Shown here piece after piece: positions 24,994 through 38,500 of a stretch of 64,000 nt of DNA (the first letter of the stretch is position 1; each line of letters begins with the position of its first letter). Source of the stretch: Sciurus carolinensis (lineage: Eukaryota > Chordata > Mammalia > Rodentia > Sciuridae); the NCBI RefSeq assembly GCF_902686445.1, contig NC_062222.1:136779035-136843034 (forward strand). The letters are read 5' to 3'. The notes beneath the pieces were generated by a model. That model ran no database searches, was not told where the DNA came from, and saw only the letters and a program-made list of their open reading frames with translations. A program made the position numbers and the translations under genes.

Positions 24994-26560
24994 CTATACA
25001 AGAGGGGTAGAAACCTGAATTCTGATGAAGGGATTGACCATGCATTTTGGCAAGAACTAAAGCTGCAGTTGAAAAGTTGTCATTGGCACTCCTTCCCTTG
25101 AAAGAAATTCCAAGAGCTTTTAATGAATTAAAGCTACATTTTTTGCAGAAGCCAAGAAGGTTACTGATTGGTTTGAAATAATCATGTTCCTGGTGGGACA
25201 AGAAGACACAGTCTTGCTGTTTGATCACCTGTACTGTTTCCATAAATGTGTGTTTTGAGTTTGAGTTTGAGTGGAATGCGCATCTGAATGTATAAAGCAG
25301 CATAGAAGGGTGGCTCAGAAAATGGGAAAATAGAATAGGGGTGTTCATATCAGCATGTGCCAAGTCAGAAACCATGTGGAAATGCATGTGGACATGCATG
25401 TGGACTTGCTCTGCCCGGAGGGCCACACCTGAAAAAAGCAAGCTGCTGTTGACCACCATGCAGGATTCAGAACAGTGTAGGGTGGCGGAAGTCACCTCTG
25501 CACTGCCCTGCCCATGGTCCATCTCTGGTTATGCTTTGTCATGTGTCAAACTGTCTTTTTTACTCTCTCTTAGAATTTTTTTCCACTTTTTAAGATTTTC
25601 AGCTTTTTTTTTTTTTTTTTTTTTACACAATTGGCTATGCTATGTACTTTATCTTCACATTATTTCCAAAACTGAAGATATGAATTGTGTAAAGACTTTT
25701 GGAGAGTTAAAGTTTGTTTTATGTCTTTTTTGCAAATTTTGCTCCTTGAAAGTGCATTGCGACAGCATGTAGGGCAGAAGCCTGGTGAGTGTGTGTGTTG
25801 AAACTTGGTAGTGATCTGTGAAGGATGACGTTTCTCGGGGTCTTGGCTTATGGGTGACTACATACACAGTGAATCTTAGTCTTGTCAAGAGTTAAGTGGT
25901 TGGACAGTATTCCAGATGAGTGCAGTTATAAAACTGGATACAGGCACGTAGCAGCCACAGTGAAGTACCTTTGTACTCTCCAGCCTTTATGGATGTAGAT
26001 CTTTGACTCAACTCATTTTTACTCACCCAGCTGTCTTCAGTATTCCTGAGTGTTTTGCTCTCAAAAATGTTATTTTCTATTCTATTGTCTAAAAAGACCT
26101 ATGAAGTGTTTTGTTATGTTTTTATGTTTCTGAAGTAAGTCCCCTTTTAAAAATGTAAATAGGTGTCTTTTAAGGAATTTTTAAATTTATTTTTTCTAGA
26201 ATTCTATTTTCAGGAGCTTAGATGTTAGGGATTTTCATCTTTGGGGGTTTGAGTTTCAGGATTATGGCATTTGGGGTTGTTTTTCCTTTTGGTATTATGG
26301 CCCAAACCCCTTTGAAGCCAGACAGGCTTTCTGCTTGGTCTGGATACAGAGATGAGTGAGAGGCTGCCACAGTCTCGTGGGGGCGTTAGACCAGTTGCAG
26401 TGGATCAGAGCAAATAGTTATGGGTGGCTGTGACAGGAGGAGATACCAGCATGGCACTGCTGTGTCCCTACATTTCATGTCGCTGTGTCTTTAAGCAGGA
26501 GAATGCTTCCAAGCCAAGATGGGGGTTGTCTGTGAAGGAGATAGTTGTGTGTTCTCGGGT

Positions 26561-26599
<39 letters not shown>

Positions 26600-29500
26600 G
26601 GTGCTGGGGATCGAACCCAGGGCCTTATGCTTGCAAGGCAAGCACTCTACCTACTGAGCTATCTCCCCAGCCCACTCTCAGGTGTTTTGAGGAAGATGTG
26701 CACGTGAGACTCACCCAGAGGCTTTTCTTCCAGAGCTCTTTGACATCTGTCTTGCCCGGGCCAAGGAGCGGTGGCGGTCCCTCAGCTCAGGAGGCTCAGA
26801 CGTGGAGAGTGAAGGTACAGACCATTCTGAAGTCTGAGTGCGGCCACGGTCAGTCATGGACACCCTCTCCTGTTACAAAACAGAGCTGACTTGACTGTGG
26901 TACTGCTTCACATGGGTGCATGTTCAGCTCTAGGGGAAAGGGGGCTTTTGAAGCAAAAATGGAAGGTAAATAACTCCTGTAAGAAATAGTGTCCCAGTTC
27001 CTGAGAGGTGTTTGCACCCACCACAGGAGGGCTGCTCACAGTGCATCATTTCCCTGGAGGCTGCTCGTGGAACTCAGGCTGTGCTGGGATCAGCTGAGCG
27101 TTAGCTTAGCGAGGAGCTTGGGACTGCTTCCAGAGAACACTTAGGCTGAACTGTGCCTTTATAACTGTCCACAGCACACAAGGGTGACCATTTTGCTGAC
27201 TAAGAAGCATGTTTTTAAATGGCCTTTAAAAATATTGCCTGTGTGGCATTGGAATTCAGAAAATATAAAACAAGTTATTCATGAAAAGTTGTTGGAATAT
27301 TATACAAGTGTCTTACATGTGAATGTATGCTGCAGTGGCTCCCTCTGTTCTCTGCATTTAAATTTTTTATTTTAACTTATTTTTTAAATGTCTTTGCTGT
27401 GTAGTGTTTTGAAGTTGATGAACACATGGATTGACTCAGCCTAGCTGGTTACCATGCACTGTCTTTCGTGATCTTAGTGTTCCTGGTAGTAGGAGTAGTT
27501 TATATCATAGTCAAGTTCTCAAGACAGTATCAAGGGTTGGGGTTAAATATCTCAGTGGTAGAGCACTTGCCAACATGCATGAGGCCCTGGGTTCAATCCC
27601 CAGCACGGCAAAAAGCAAAACAATAAGACAGTGTGAAATAAATGATGTCACTTTGTTGTACAATAGCTCTCTGGAACTTATTCCTCCCATCTAACTAAAT
27701 GTTTGTATCCTTTGACTAAACACCCCCTATCCCCCGGCCTCTGGCAGTCACCAACCATTCTGTCCCCTGCTTCTTTGATGTTTCACTAACTCATAGAAGT
27801 AGAGGACAGAATGGTGACTTTTACTTTATTTCACTTAGCATAATGTCCCCCAGGTTCACCCATGTTGTTGAAAATGACACGATTTCCCCTCCTTTAATGG
27901 CTGAATAGTATTCCATTGTATATGTTTGCCACTTTTTTTTAACCAGGGATTGAACCCAGGGGCATTTAACCAGTGAGCCACATCCCCAGCCCTGTTTTAT
28001 ATTTTATTTAGAGACAGGGTCTCACTGAGTTGCTTTAGGGCCTTGCTAAGTTCCTGAGTCTCTGGCTTAGAACTCACGATCTTCCTGCTTCAGCCTCCTA
28101 AGCCCCTGGGATTATAGTGTGCACCACTGCACCCGGCAGCACATTTTCTTTATCTCCTTGTCCACCAGTGGACACTAGGCAGATTTCACTCCTTGGCTAT
28201 TGTGAGCAGTGCTGCAGTGAACACCTAGTGCAGGTGGTCTTTGACTGATCTTGTCTTCTTTGGTAGTGGGAATGATGGATCCTGTGTAGTTTCATTGTCT
28301 GAGGCCACATATACTCAATCTGTACCAATGATGTTTGAGATCAACTAATGACATTTTGCTGTGGTTTCTGTACCTGGAGTGTGTTTGTGTTGGATTCCCC
28401 TACTTGTCTCCCCCACTCCCCAGTAGTTGTAGATTAGTCAAATTAGATGTTGATTTCAGGTTCTAGAAAATAATCTGATGATGCTGTGGCCTTGGCTGGT
28501 ACCACAGGTGTTTTGTTCCCTAAAGTGAGAAACTCCACACCTGCCATGCATTCTGAGGTGGGCTTCCCCAGAGCTTCCTGTAGCCTGCTTGCAGGACTCC
28601 AGAGCCTCAACATCATCCCAACCTCCTGCTCCAAGGAGTGCAATGACTCTGGATTTTTTGACAGATGCTGGGTTTTCAGCTGCTGACAAAGAGGCCAGTC
28701 TGGAGCTTATTAAACTGGACATTTCTAGAACATTTCCTAATCTCTGCATTTTCCAGCAAGTAAGTCATAGTGATTTGTTGCAAGTGTATTTTGTCTAAAA
28801 TTCATGAATGCCAAGCTGCATGTATTTGTAATCAAGTTTGAAAGTTAGGGGTTTTTTTGGGGGTAGGGTGGGTACTTCTGTTAATACATTTGGACATTTT
28901 TTAAAAAGTGTAACTGATTGTTTTCAACAAATATGACTATATGGGTACTTCTGCTTTAATGGTGAGTCCTTCCTTGTGACATGCATGCTTCTGAGCCTCT
29001 GGGTGGCGCAGAAGGGCCCACAGGCCGTTCTTTTGTCAGAGCTTTCCCAGAGGCTCTTCTGTTTTTAGGAGTGCACACACCAGCCTGTGCTCAGCAGGCT
29101 GTGGCCCTGTGACTTCAGAGTCCAGTGCAGCCAGTCAGGGACAGGAGGACAAAGGGAGACCTGGCAGCTTTGGTGTAGCCTGGCAGGGTGTTGAGCAGAG
29201 GTGTGGGGCTTATGAGCAGGTGGACCAGGAGGATGGGACCCCTCTGGAACAGAAGCCAGCTGTTGGAGACAGGATGAGACAGCTGTTCTCTCTGGGTGGC
29301 AGTGGGAGCAGAGTGGGGCCTCCTTGTGGGTGTGGATTTTGGAGTCCTCTGAGCAGAGCTCTTTGGAGACCTTCTAATCTGTGTGTCAGCAGACATCCAT
29401 CCCTAGGTCCCTGGGACCTCTCCCTCACCAAGGTAGCCGTGTTGTCAGTTTTTATTCCACAGTCTCTTTGCATCTGTCCCTTCCACATGCTGACTGCCTT

Positions 29501-32500
29501 TGTCATTTCAAGTTCTTGTGTGTCATGTGAGCCCCACTCATCTCTCTTCTCTTCCCCCACCTTCCATCCACCTGGTTGCCTCCAGAGCAGCCTTGGATGC
29601 TCCAGTCTGACTCCCTTGTGCTCAGGTTCCTGGCATGGTGCCTTGTACACAGCTTACCAGTAAATGATGGTAGAATGAGATAGAACAGATTAGTGAAATG
29701 GCTGCAGAATGAGGGCCTGCCAGGAATGTTGCTGGATCTAGGTCCTCTGACGGCTCAGAGGAGGCACTTCTGCTGAAGGAGTCACAAAAGGCAGGAAAGC
29801 ATTCCAGGCAGAAGCAGGTGTAGGATGGGATCTTGGGACAGCCAGTCATTCAAGGAATGCCCAGTTCCCTGAATGACAGAGGACACGGGTCAGTTGTTTC
29901 CAGCCTCCCAGCAGTGGTTACTTTGTTCTGAGCTGGGAACAGGTGTGGGTGTTGGGCTGGAACTGAGGAGGACTGATTCCAAACTTGAGCATAACATGCC
30001 AAGGCAGAGCTCTGGGACACTGGTCTGTGGCTGAGGACAGCAGGCAGAGGTCCCCAGGTGACTAGGCACTGGGAGCAGCCAGTGTGGGTGCAACACTGAG
30101 GACTGTTGGTGCTTGAGTAGGTTGGGAGGGAGGGCTGAGAGGTGTTGGCCTCCAGGGACAGGACGCAGTTGCCATTGTCAGAGTGACTTCAGGGGTCATA
30201 AGAGCCTGAGTGCAGAGGGTCTTCGACGTGGACACAGTTGTCCAGAGTCTTCTTTCTCCCACCTGTCGCATCCTGGTGCCTCAAGGGGTGCTCTTACTCT
30301 CCTGCTTCCTCCCAGTTCTAATCCAGCCAGGAACAATCCCATGTGGATCTTCAGAAATCTTTGCAGAGGGGCTGGGGAGATAGCTCAGTCGGTAGAGTGC
30401 TTGCCTTGTAAGCACAAGGCCCTGGGTTCAATCCCCAGCACCCAAAAAAAAAAAAAAAAGAAATCTTTGCAGAGGGTCTTTCCTTCCTGGAGAGGGAGAG
30501 AAGAGAGAGAGAATCTGCAGAGCTACCCAGGGGCCTGGTCTTGGTGTCAGGCTGGTGAACTCTGTGAACATGGCCTTGGCTTGGTGGCAGGCGTTAACTG
30601 GGCCTTGTCTCCATTCTCTCCCCTCTCCGCTGATAGTCCTCCTCCTTGCTCTTCCCTCCAGCTGACGGTTCTGAGGCCTCTGGGCACACCAGGCTTTGCA
30701 GCCCCTCCTTAGGTCTCAAGAGTTGGCCCTGGCTCTCTTACTCTAGGAGGTCTTTCTCAGAATCCTTAATCCTGAGGGCTTCCCACTCCACTCCAGGGTT
30801 CTCACACCTCATCCCTCCTTGCCTGATAGCCAAGAAGTGCTGCTTTGTGGAAAGGGCTTCAGACCAGATTTGGGTTTGCATTCCATGGAGAGGTTGCCTC
30901 TTCTGGCTAGCTTGTGACCTTGGGCAAACCCCTTCACCTCTGAGCCTCCACTTGTTCATCTATAATCTGGGGATGCTCACAGCCACCTAACGGGGCTAGT
31001 GAAAGTACTTGGAGTACATAACAGGTATCCCTCATTGCTGGTTATTATTAGTATCTTTGACTCCTGCCATCAACTGAAGAAACCCTTTCCTCCCAGGTAG
31101 CCTGGAAGGGGTGTGGTAGGCCGACTGAGGCCAGAGGCCCTTGCCTTCCTAATCTTTCCCTACAGTGAAGGAGGATCCTTAGCCCCGACAGAGGGAGCTT
31201 AGTAACCTTTCTGATTAGCAGAGATAAAAGGAAGGGAAACTTCTGGAAGGACTGTACTGAGGAGAGGGGAGCAAGATCTCAGATGACAGTTGGGGCAGGT
31301 TTCCCTAAAACCGTTCCTGAAGCCTTCCTTGCTGTTGGCACACTCAGAGTTCTGGGATCCACATGTCTGCACCATGGTGCCATGAGCCCTCAGAGCCGGC
31401 AAAGGCCCCACAGCAGCCCAGACCCAGCTTCTCCATTCCCTGGCCCTAGGGCCCCAGAGCATCTCCCTGGGCATACCACCAGGGACTTGGCTTCAGAAAT
31501 GCTGAGCTGGAAAATCCCTGGGTGGCTCTCTGGGGGTGGAGGGTGGACCAGGAAGGGGGCAGTGGGAGCTGTGGGGTCCCTTTTGGCAGGTGGGGGCAGG
31601 TGGTGGAGAGGTTGCCTCTTCTCTGGGTTTGCTTTGTGCAAGCAAGTCCCCCTCAGCCTTTGGTATCAAGGTACTCCATCTCATGAAGAGCTAATGTTTA
31701 ATACAAAGCAGTGGGGAGTGGGGACAGATGTCCAAGAGCTAGTCAAGCGCCTTTAGAAGAAGGAGCTGCCACCTCCTGCCACTAGAGGGAGAAGGGTGGG
31801 ATCACAAGGGTGGATGGTGCTTCCCTAAGAACATGCAGCTTTCACAAGAGTGCAGAATAGCTTTCTCCTTCAACCAGGACAGGTAAAGCCTCCCTCTGGT
31901 CACTCCTGTGACTAGGTCTTGTGCTGGCCTTGATTCTGTACCTGCCTGGATGCCACCTTTTGGCCCTGTGGTGCTTATTTTTCCTTCTCTTGTCCCTCTG
32001 TGATTTCCAGGTGTCTCCTCTTTTACTTAGCCTCTTGATGGATCAGCATGTGATGTGAGGTGCCCAAGGTTACCTGTGGAGTGACTTCTGTCACATGCCA
32101 GAGTGTTGCTACTCCTGTGTCAGCCATGGGCACACGGCAGACATGGATGGGAGGTGTTGCTTTGGGCCCAGCTAGTCCCTTCATGTGTCTTCCTGCATAC
32201 CAGCAACAGTGTGAGGCAGCTCTGGACTTTCTGCTCTGCTCCATCAGGAAAAAATGCTAGCATTGATATATTTGGAAGCAGTTAAAGGAGCAAACAGAAA
32301 TCTTGAACTGAAAGGGGAACTGGGAGAATAACTGCAATAAAGTGGCAGCTGCGAGCACCTAGGCTTTCCCCAGACCTGTCCTTCAGAAAGATGCAGAAGA
32401 AGCAAGGACAATGTCGGGCGCAGGCAGGAGGCAGGAAGGACCCTCAGGATGGGGGCTATCTAGGGTTAGGCTGCAGCAGAGGCAGGCCTGCATGACCAGG

Positions 32501-35500
32501 AGGAGGACTGCCTGAGGAGACTCCTGCCTCCTCACATGTTGACTTTGAAGGGAATGTGGCTATTCAGCAGGAGCCCAATGAAGGGCGCGTGCTAGGTGCT
32601 CACTCCTGACCACCAGTCTTTTCAGAGCAGCTTCAGGGTTGAGTTGCACTTTCCCTGTTAACTGCAAGTGGTAGTTCGTTTATTAACGGCATACTGCATG
32701 TAGAGCTGTCGCCTGGTGCTTGGCAAGTTCCTCCTCTAAGTAGTGAGTGACTGGTGGTGGCACCAGTAGCATCCAGCACTCTTTGCGCACTAACAGTACT
32801 TACACACGTGTTGTTTTTGGTTATTGACTCCTTCTAGGGTGGCCCGTATCATGACATGTTGCACAGTATTTTGGGCGCTTATACTTGTTACCGACCGGAT
32901 GTGGGCTATGTAAGTGAAATTATTCAGTATTTTATAATGTTATAATCTATAAAGAAAGCTGAGATTTTATCCAGAACACCTCAGCGGCTGGGGCCAGGTT
33001 GCATGCCTTTGTCTTTTGTTGAAGAAGATGAAAGGCCTCCTGGCGAATGAGTTGACTCGACCTCCTCATAAAGAAGTCGAACTGACATGGCTTCTCTGGC
33101 GTTAGTCATGCTTGAACTGGGTTTGATGTCCATTTTTTGCATGTGATTTTTTTTCCCTAACATTAATTCAATAAAGCCTTTAGCAGTGACCATTTTTGAA
33201 AAGTATGCTGCTGGCATTTTTGCAACTTAGCACATGTGTGTGTGCATGGTCCTGTGTTAAACATGCTAAGTCAGATGTGCATGTTTGTAGCCCCAGGATG
33301 GGGGACTTACTAGAGAGCAGCATTTCAGATGCGAAGGCCTAAGGGAAGTTGGCTATGGTTTTCCATTTGGAGGAGTGGGGTGCTAATGAAGAGCAGAACA
33401 GGTGGCCTTTGGGCAGAGTGGTGGCTCTGAGAGGACAGGTCAGAGTGGGCGGGGTCAGCAGTTAAGCTTCATGTGGTGGTGGTGGTGGGTGGGTGGCCAT
33501 ATGGATCCTTGTGGTGTGAGGACAAGCTGCCATGAGTTGACACACTTTCTCTCCCTCCCAGGTTCAGGGCATGTCCTTCATAGCGGCAGTGTTGATCTTG
33601 AACCTCGACACTGCAGATGCCTTTATTGCTTTTTCTAATCTCTTGAATAAACCCTGTCAGATGGCGTTTTTCGAGTGGACCATGGCCTTGTGAGTATGCT
33701 CTGTGTATGTGCTCTGGGTGCTGTGTCTTTATGGAGTTGTCCAATCACTGTGAATCTTCAGGGGAAAAAAGAATGCACTTTTCCTCCATGTAGAGATATT
33801 GAGAACAAGGAACACTATGGAATGGAAGATTATCTGGCCATGTTTGAGATAAGCATGGAAACAGGTGCTCAGGGGCCATGCGTATGAGTGTATTAGTGCA
33901 TTCTGTCTTTAAACGAGGGGGGGAGTGCTACCATCTTAGTCACGTGGGGTCTCTGAAATGTGCTCCTTCATGGGAAAAAGGAGGCATGTTTAAGAGCATG
34001 CCTCTTTATTATAAAACAAGGCAGCAGTTAGTTCAGTATGCTGCTGCGGATGGTCTTCACCATGCTGAACAAAGGGAAAGAGTTGACAGAGGTGGCCTGG
34101 TGGCCCTGACATACTTCGCAGCTGAATCCTCTGCTTGGTACAGATGAGGGAAGAGGTTCAAGAGAGCAGCGACTTGTTCAAGACGCATCTGTTATGTGAA
34201 AGAGCTGAGACTTGAATCCTTTCTGGTTCCTGAGCATTTGTTCTTTATGTAGCCTAGAAGAAGACTCACCAGTTCGTGAATCCCTCAGCATTTAGCCTCA
34301 TATCAATGTGCAGAGGTGTCGCTAGTGTTCCAGGACCCAGTGATCCAATAGTTGAGATCAGCTGGGGAGTGCTTCTTCCTTAGTAGCATGAGGATTTATG
34401 GGTACTCCTCACTCAGAAAATGCTGCAACATTGAGGCTGCCAGGGAGTGAAAACTAGCAGAGTCCTCTTGGAATGGGTATCAGTTTCATAGCCTTAGTGT
34501 GCAGTTCGCTGGTAAGAGCCAGTTCTGGGAAAGTCATAAATATGGACAGAGCATTGTGCGTAGAGATGGTCATCACATAGATTCATAATTGTGAATGTGG
34601 AAACAGTTTAAAGTGGGGCTTAGGGAATGTGAGTGGTGAGTTCACATCTGGGCTACACCCAGTGCAGCAGTGATACTCTGTCATGTGAGGGAGTGCTGAA
34701 AGTAAGACACTAATATTTCAAGAGTCTGTAAAATAGAACATATGCTATAATTGTGACTGTATTTGATCAACAATGACATGAGCACAGCTAGTAGTGTTTG
34801 TGATGGGAGCCAGAGGTCAGTAGAATGCATGTATTGTCTTGAGTTTTCTCCACTGAGCATTTACAGGTATTGCTTTCATAATCATTCAGGTAAGAACTTA
34901 CCTTTCCAAGAAAAATAATGGTCAGAAATTCAAAAAATCTTTAGAACAGATTCTTACCTGAGACAACTCATCAGTGCTAACACATATTGCCTTGATGTTG
35001 TTCCTGAAATTAATTCTGAGGAAGAATTCTTTTGATATAAATTTAATTTTATCCTTATAATAAATGATCCCTTTCAAATTTCTGCTAACTTTGAGGATTC
35101 CAGCTTTTTCTTTGTAAACATGTAATAAAACTGTAGTTAGTAATTTTATCTTGTATTTTTAAGGAAAAATTCTAGAATCACAATGTTGAGTGGGACCGTC
35201 CTTTATGGCAGGGTTCTCACAGGTAGTGCTGCCGACCTTTCTCAGGTGGTCTGAGACAGGAGTGAGACTGTGAGGCTCAGCCTGTGCACGGGGACAGCAT
35301 GGGTCTGGGTCCCAGCTCTGCCGTACACTAATGATGCTCCATGCCATAGGCGAGTGATGTGACTGCTCTTGGATTCAGTTCTCTTTTTTATAAACTGAAG
35401 AAAAATAAGATGTAGCTAGTGATGCTATTGTGAGATTAGAGGTGGTACTTATTCATAGTTTGCCTGGATAGCATCTATAGTTCCATTTAAAATGTGTAGC

Positions 35501-38500
35501 AATTTCATAAGATAATGGTTAGATTCTAAAGGTGTAAACATATTGACTCTTTCGTAGGTTGAAAACTTGTATTGATAATTAGTTTATTAGTGTATTTCAC
35601 ATTGTCTTCCTAGATGTTGACTTATTTTTGCTGCATTTGAGGTATTCTTTGAAGAAAATTTGCCGAAATTATTTGCTCATTTCAAGAAAAACAACTTAAC
35701 TCCAGACATCTACCTAATAGATTGGTAAGACTGTTTTCTGTGGTTTTCAGTCTTTTCTCTCCCCGCTCCCGCTCACCTGTTTTCCACTGTCCTCACAGTC
35801 AGCTTCTTCTGGTGCTCTTCTGAATCCCCATGTCCTGCTTCCCTGCTTCCCCTCCGCCCTGCTTGGGAGGTACCTGCTGTCCTCCAGGGCCCTGCACTGC
35901 CAGTCATCTCTCGGCACTGTGGGCTTCCTTTACTACCATATGGGACTCTGTCTGACCCTTCCAAATTCTTCCAGGGAGAGACAGTTTCTTGGACCTGTTT
36001 GTTTTCCAAGTTTCCATAAACAAATGAGATGTCTGTGGGCAGCAGGGCTGTGTCGGGCCCTCTGCCAAGTGCCTGAGGTGGTGGTGAGCAGGATGCATTG
36101 CCCACTTACAAGGAGTTACTGCCTGCCGGAAAGGCCTAGGTCACAGCTAGCACTATCCAGCAGCGGTGGGTGCTGTCTGGGGAGGGAAGGAGGAGGTGCT
36201 GGACCTGGCCTAGGGGTCAGAGTCCACTGAGGAAAGGTGGGAGCTGGAGCAAGCATGAGGGAGGAGCAATGTGGGGTCCCAGAGCAGCAGCAGGTGAGTT
36301 GGTGGGGTTGGACCTACCGAAGAGGGCCAGGGATGGCAGGGGGAGTTTGGGAGCCAGGTCGTTAGTGGGTCTCAGAGGCCATGCTAAGCGATTGGGCAGG
36401 ATTTGGGGGTCCTGGGAGCACTTGAAACCTGTGTTGGAGCACAATGAGTTTTGAGTGACTTGGGAAGCAGGAGCTTCTGGGGCCCAGAGACCAGAGAGGG
36501 CAGTGGAAGTGGAGAGGAGCAGGGAGATGGGTGGTTCCAGGTGGGTTTCCAAATCCTTTGTCAGAGGGTTTGCAGCCCTCATGGTCCCAACCTAAGTGTC
36601 AGAGCTGAGATTAGAAACGTAGATGGGTAGATCTGGGTTGGATTCAGGAATTGTGAGGCATCAGTGGGACTTCTAATAGAAGCCTCCTGAGACCCACAGT
36701 GAGAGGTTCAGAGAGTTCTCTGCTGGAGCTATACATGAGGCCAAGTTGTGTACAGAGGGGAATGTAGTTGCTGAGGAAAGGGCGTGTCTGTTGCCCCAGA
36801 GAGCAGGCCAGGTAAGAAGACCTGAGTGAAGGGAGGGAGCATACATCAGGATCCAGCAGCCCCTGCCAAGCCCCCAGGGTTTTCCATATTGCCTGTGGCA
36901 TAGGCGATGGCTATGAAACACCTCCATGCCCCTCTTGGCCCATGCGGAACCCATGGTGATTGACTTTTAAGGGCATTTCAAGGCGACACCCCCAACTCGG
37001 AGAAAGAACTCTGCAGAGGAGAAAAGATGCCACAGTGGACAGAGTGTGTCTGGCTTGATCTCCCCTGACATTGTGATTTGACTGGAGGTGTCCCCCCCAA
37101 AGCTTCTGTTAATGCAGGGATGCTCTGAAGTGGAATGATTGGCTAGTGAGAGCTGCAGCCTCATGAGCCCATCCAGTTAGGTGATGTGGGCCGGTGGGGT
37201 GTGACTGTAGGAAGTGGGTCACCAGGGGCGTGTGCTGAAAGGGTTCATCCTCCCTGCAGCCTCTCTCCTCTCCATGCTTTCTGGCTGTCATGAGCAGGGC
37301 AGTGCTTCTCCACCATACTCTTCTGCCATGATGTTCTGCATCAGCTTGGGCCCAGGGCAGTGAACTTGGCCACCATGAACTGAAGCCCTAAAACCATGAG
37401 CCAAAATAAACCTTTCCTCCTCTTAAGTTGTCCTTGCCAGGTGTACTAGTCACAGCCATGAAAAGCTAACACCTCCCCCTCACTTCTTCAGGAGGCAAGA
37501 GGCCTTCTAGAAAATGCAATCCAAATATCATCCATAATGAGCCAAACCCCTTTGATGGAGCAGACGTGTCTACACCGTGAGGATGAGCCTGTGGAATTCT
37601 TGGTGTGTGTTGCTTCTGTCTTTAACACTGAGGACTGTTCTGGCTCTGCTCACTTTTTGTGTGCATGAGGCTTTGGAGGTTGGAACTTACAGCTGAAGCT
37701 AGAGGGGCCAGTGTTGCTGCAGAATAGCAGTAGGATGTGGATTGACCACAGACCAGGATGCTCAGTTGACCTGTCTGGCTAATGCTGGGTGGAAGTGTTT
37801 GGGGCACCTTCATTCAACAAATGGTGATTTCTCCACACCCTTGAATGTTGAATGTTTGGGAGGAGGCCCCTTGCCATCCCCATACTGTTCACTTGACCAT
37901 GTAAGTAAACCCCTACCTTTCCACCCCTCCACACCCTGATTTCCTGGGTCAGGACTGGGACAGGAAGAGAGTATTGGAAGGGGAGAGGGTCCAGACAGGC
38001 CCAGATCCTTCAGCATCTACCCAGTCAAGTTGAAGGCTTCAACTTTGTTTTGGGGTTCTAGACTGGGGGTCAATAATGTCTAGTAGGGGACTAGGGTTGT
38101 GGCTCAGTGGTAGAGCACTTGCCTGGCATGTGCGAGGCACTGGGTTTGATTCCAGCACCATGTAAAAATGAATAAATAAAGATCCATCGACAACTAAAGA
38201 GATATATACTGAAAGAAAAAAATGTCTAGCAAACTTTTTTTCACCCTGATTGCAAAAGGAAATATTCCATTTCATTTTATTTTATTTTTTGGTCACTGAG
38301 TATTGAACTCAGGGGCATTTAACCACTAAGCTACCTACCCATTCCTTTTTATTTTTATTTTGAGACAGGGTCTGACTAAGTTTCCTACAGTTCTCCTTCC
38401 TCAGTTTTCCAGGTAGCTGGAAATAGAGGTGTGCACACCACACCCTGCTAGGAAGTACTTCTGCATGGTGACCTAATGTGCAACCTTGTGTGCAGAAACT

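Larger units (their letters stand above)
21970..26733 (+). other. TBC1D14: TBC1D14 intron
   Basis: Mostly unique sequence, with a MIR-like fragment near 23590-23740, a GGGA/GA microsatellite (24923-24989) and a T-rich ID SINE (26562-26675) close to the next exon. A 211-codon minus-strand open frame across the microsatellite is not considered real. Confidence 0.65.
26815..28664 (+). other. TBC1D14: TBC1D14 intron
   Basis: Contains an ID SINE (27535-27612) and an old minus-strand L1 split by a dimeric SINE (27718-28250). The rest is unique. Confidence 0.7.
28760..32837 (+). other. TBC1D14: TBC1D14 intron
   Basis: Holds a young ID SINE (30370-30458), a MIR (about 30842-31060) and possible L2 traces near 29400-29680. 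Open frames of 150-200 codons occur on both strands but show no recognisable protein. Confidence 0.65.

Noticed and set aside
24887..25522. 211-codon minus-strand open frame
   Set aside because: It runs through the GGGA/GA microsatellite (Leu-Ser and Pro-Ser repeats) within an intron, has no recognisable domain, and no splice context supports it.
29109..29663. 184-codon and 146-codon opposing frames in a TBC1D14 intron
   Set aside because: Opposite-strand overlapping frames with no domain, and traces of an L2-like repeat at the 3' end.
30885..31620. Shared GGAGAGGTTGCCTCTTCT at about 30886 and 31603
   Set aside because: The match is under 20 bp, one copy is inside a MIR and the flanks do not match; it is probably chance or a small MIR echo.
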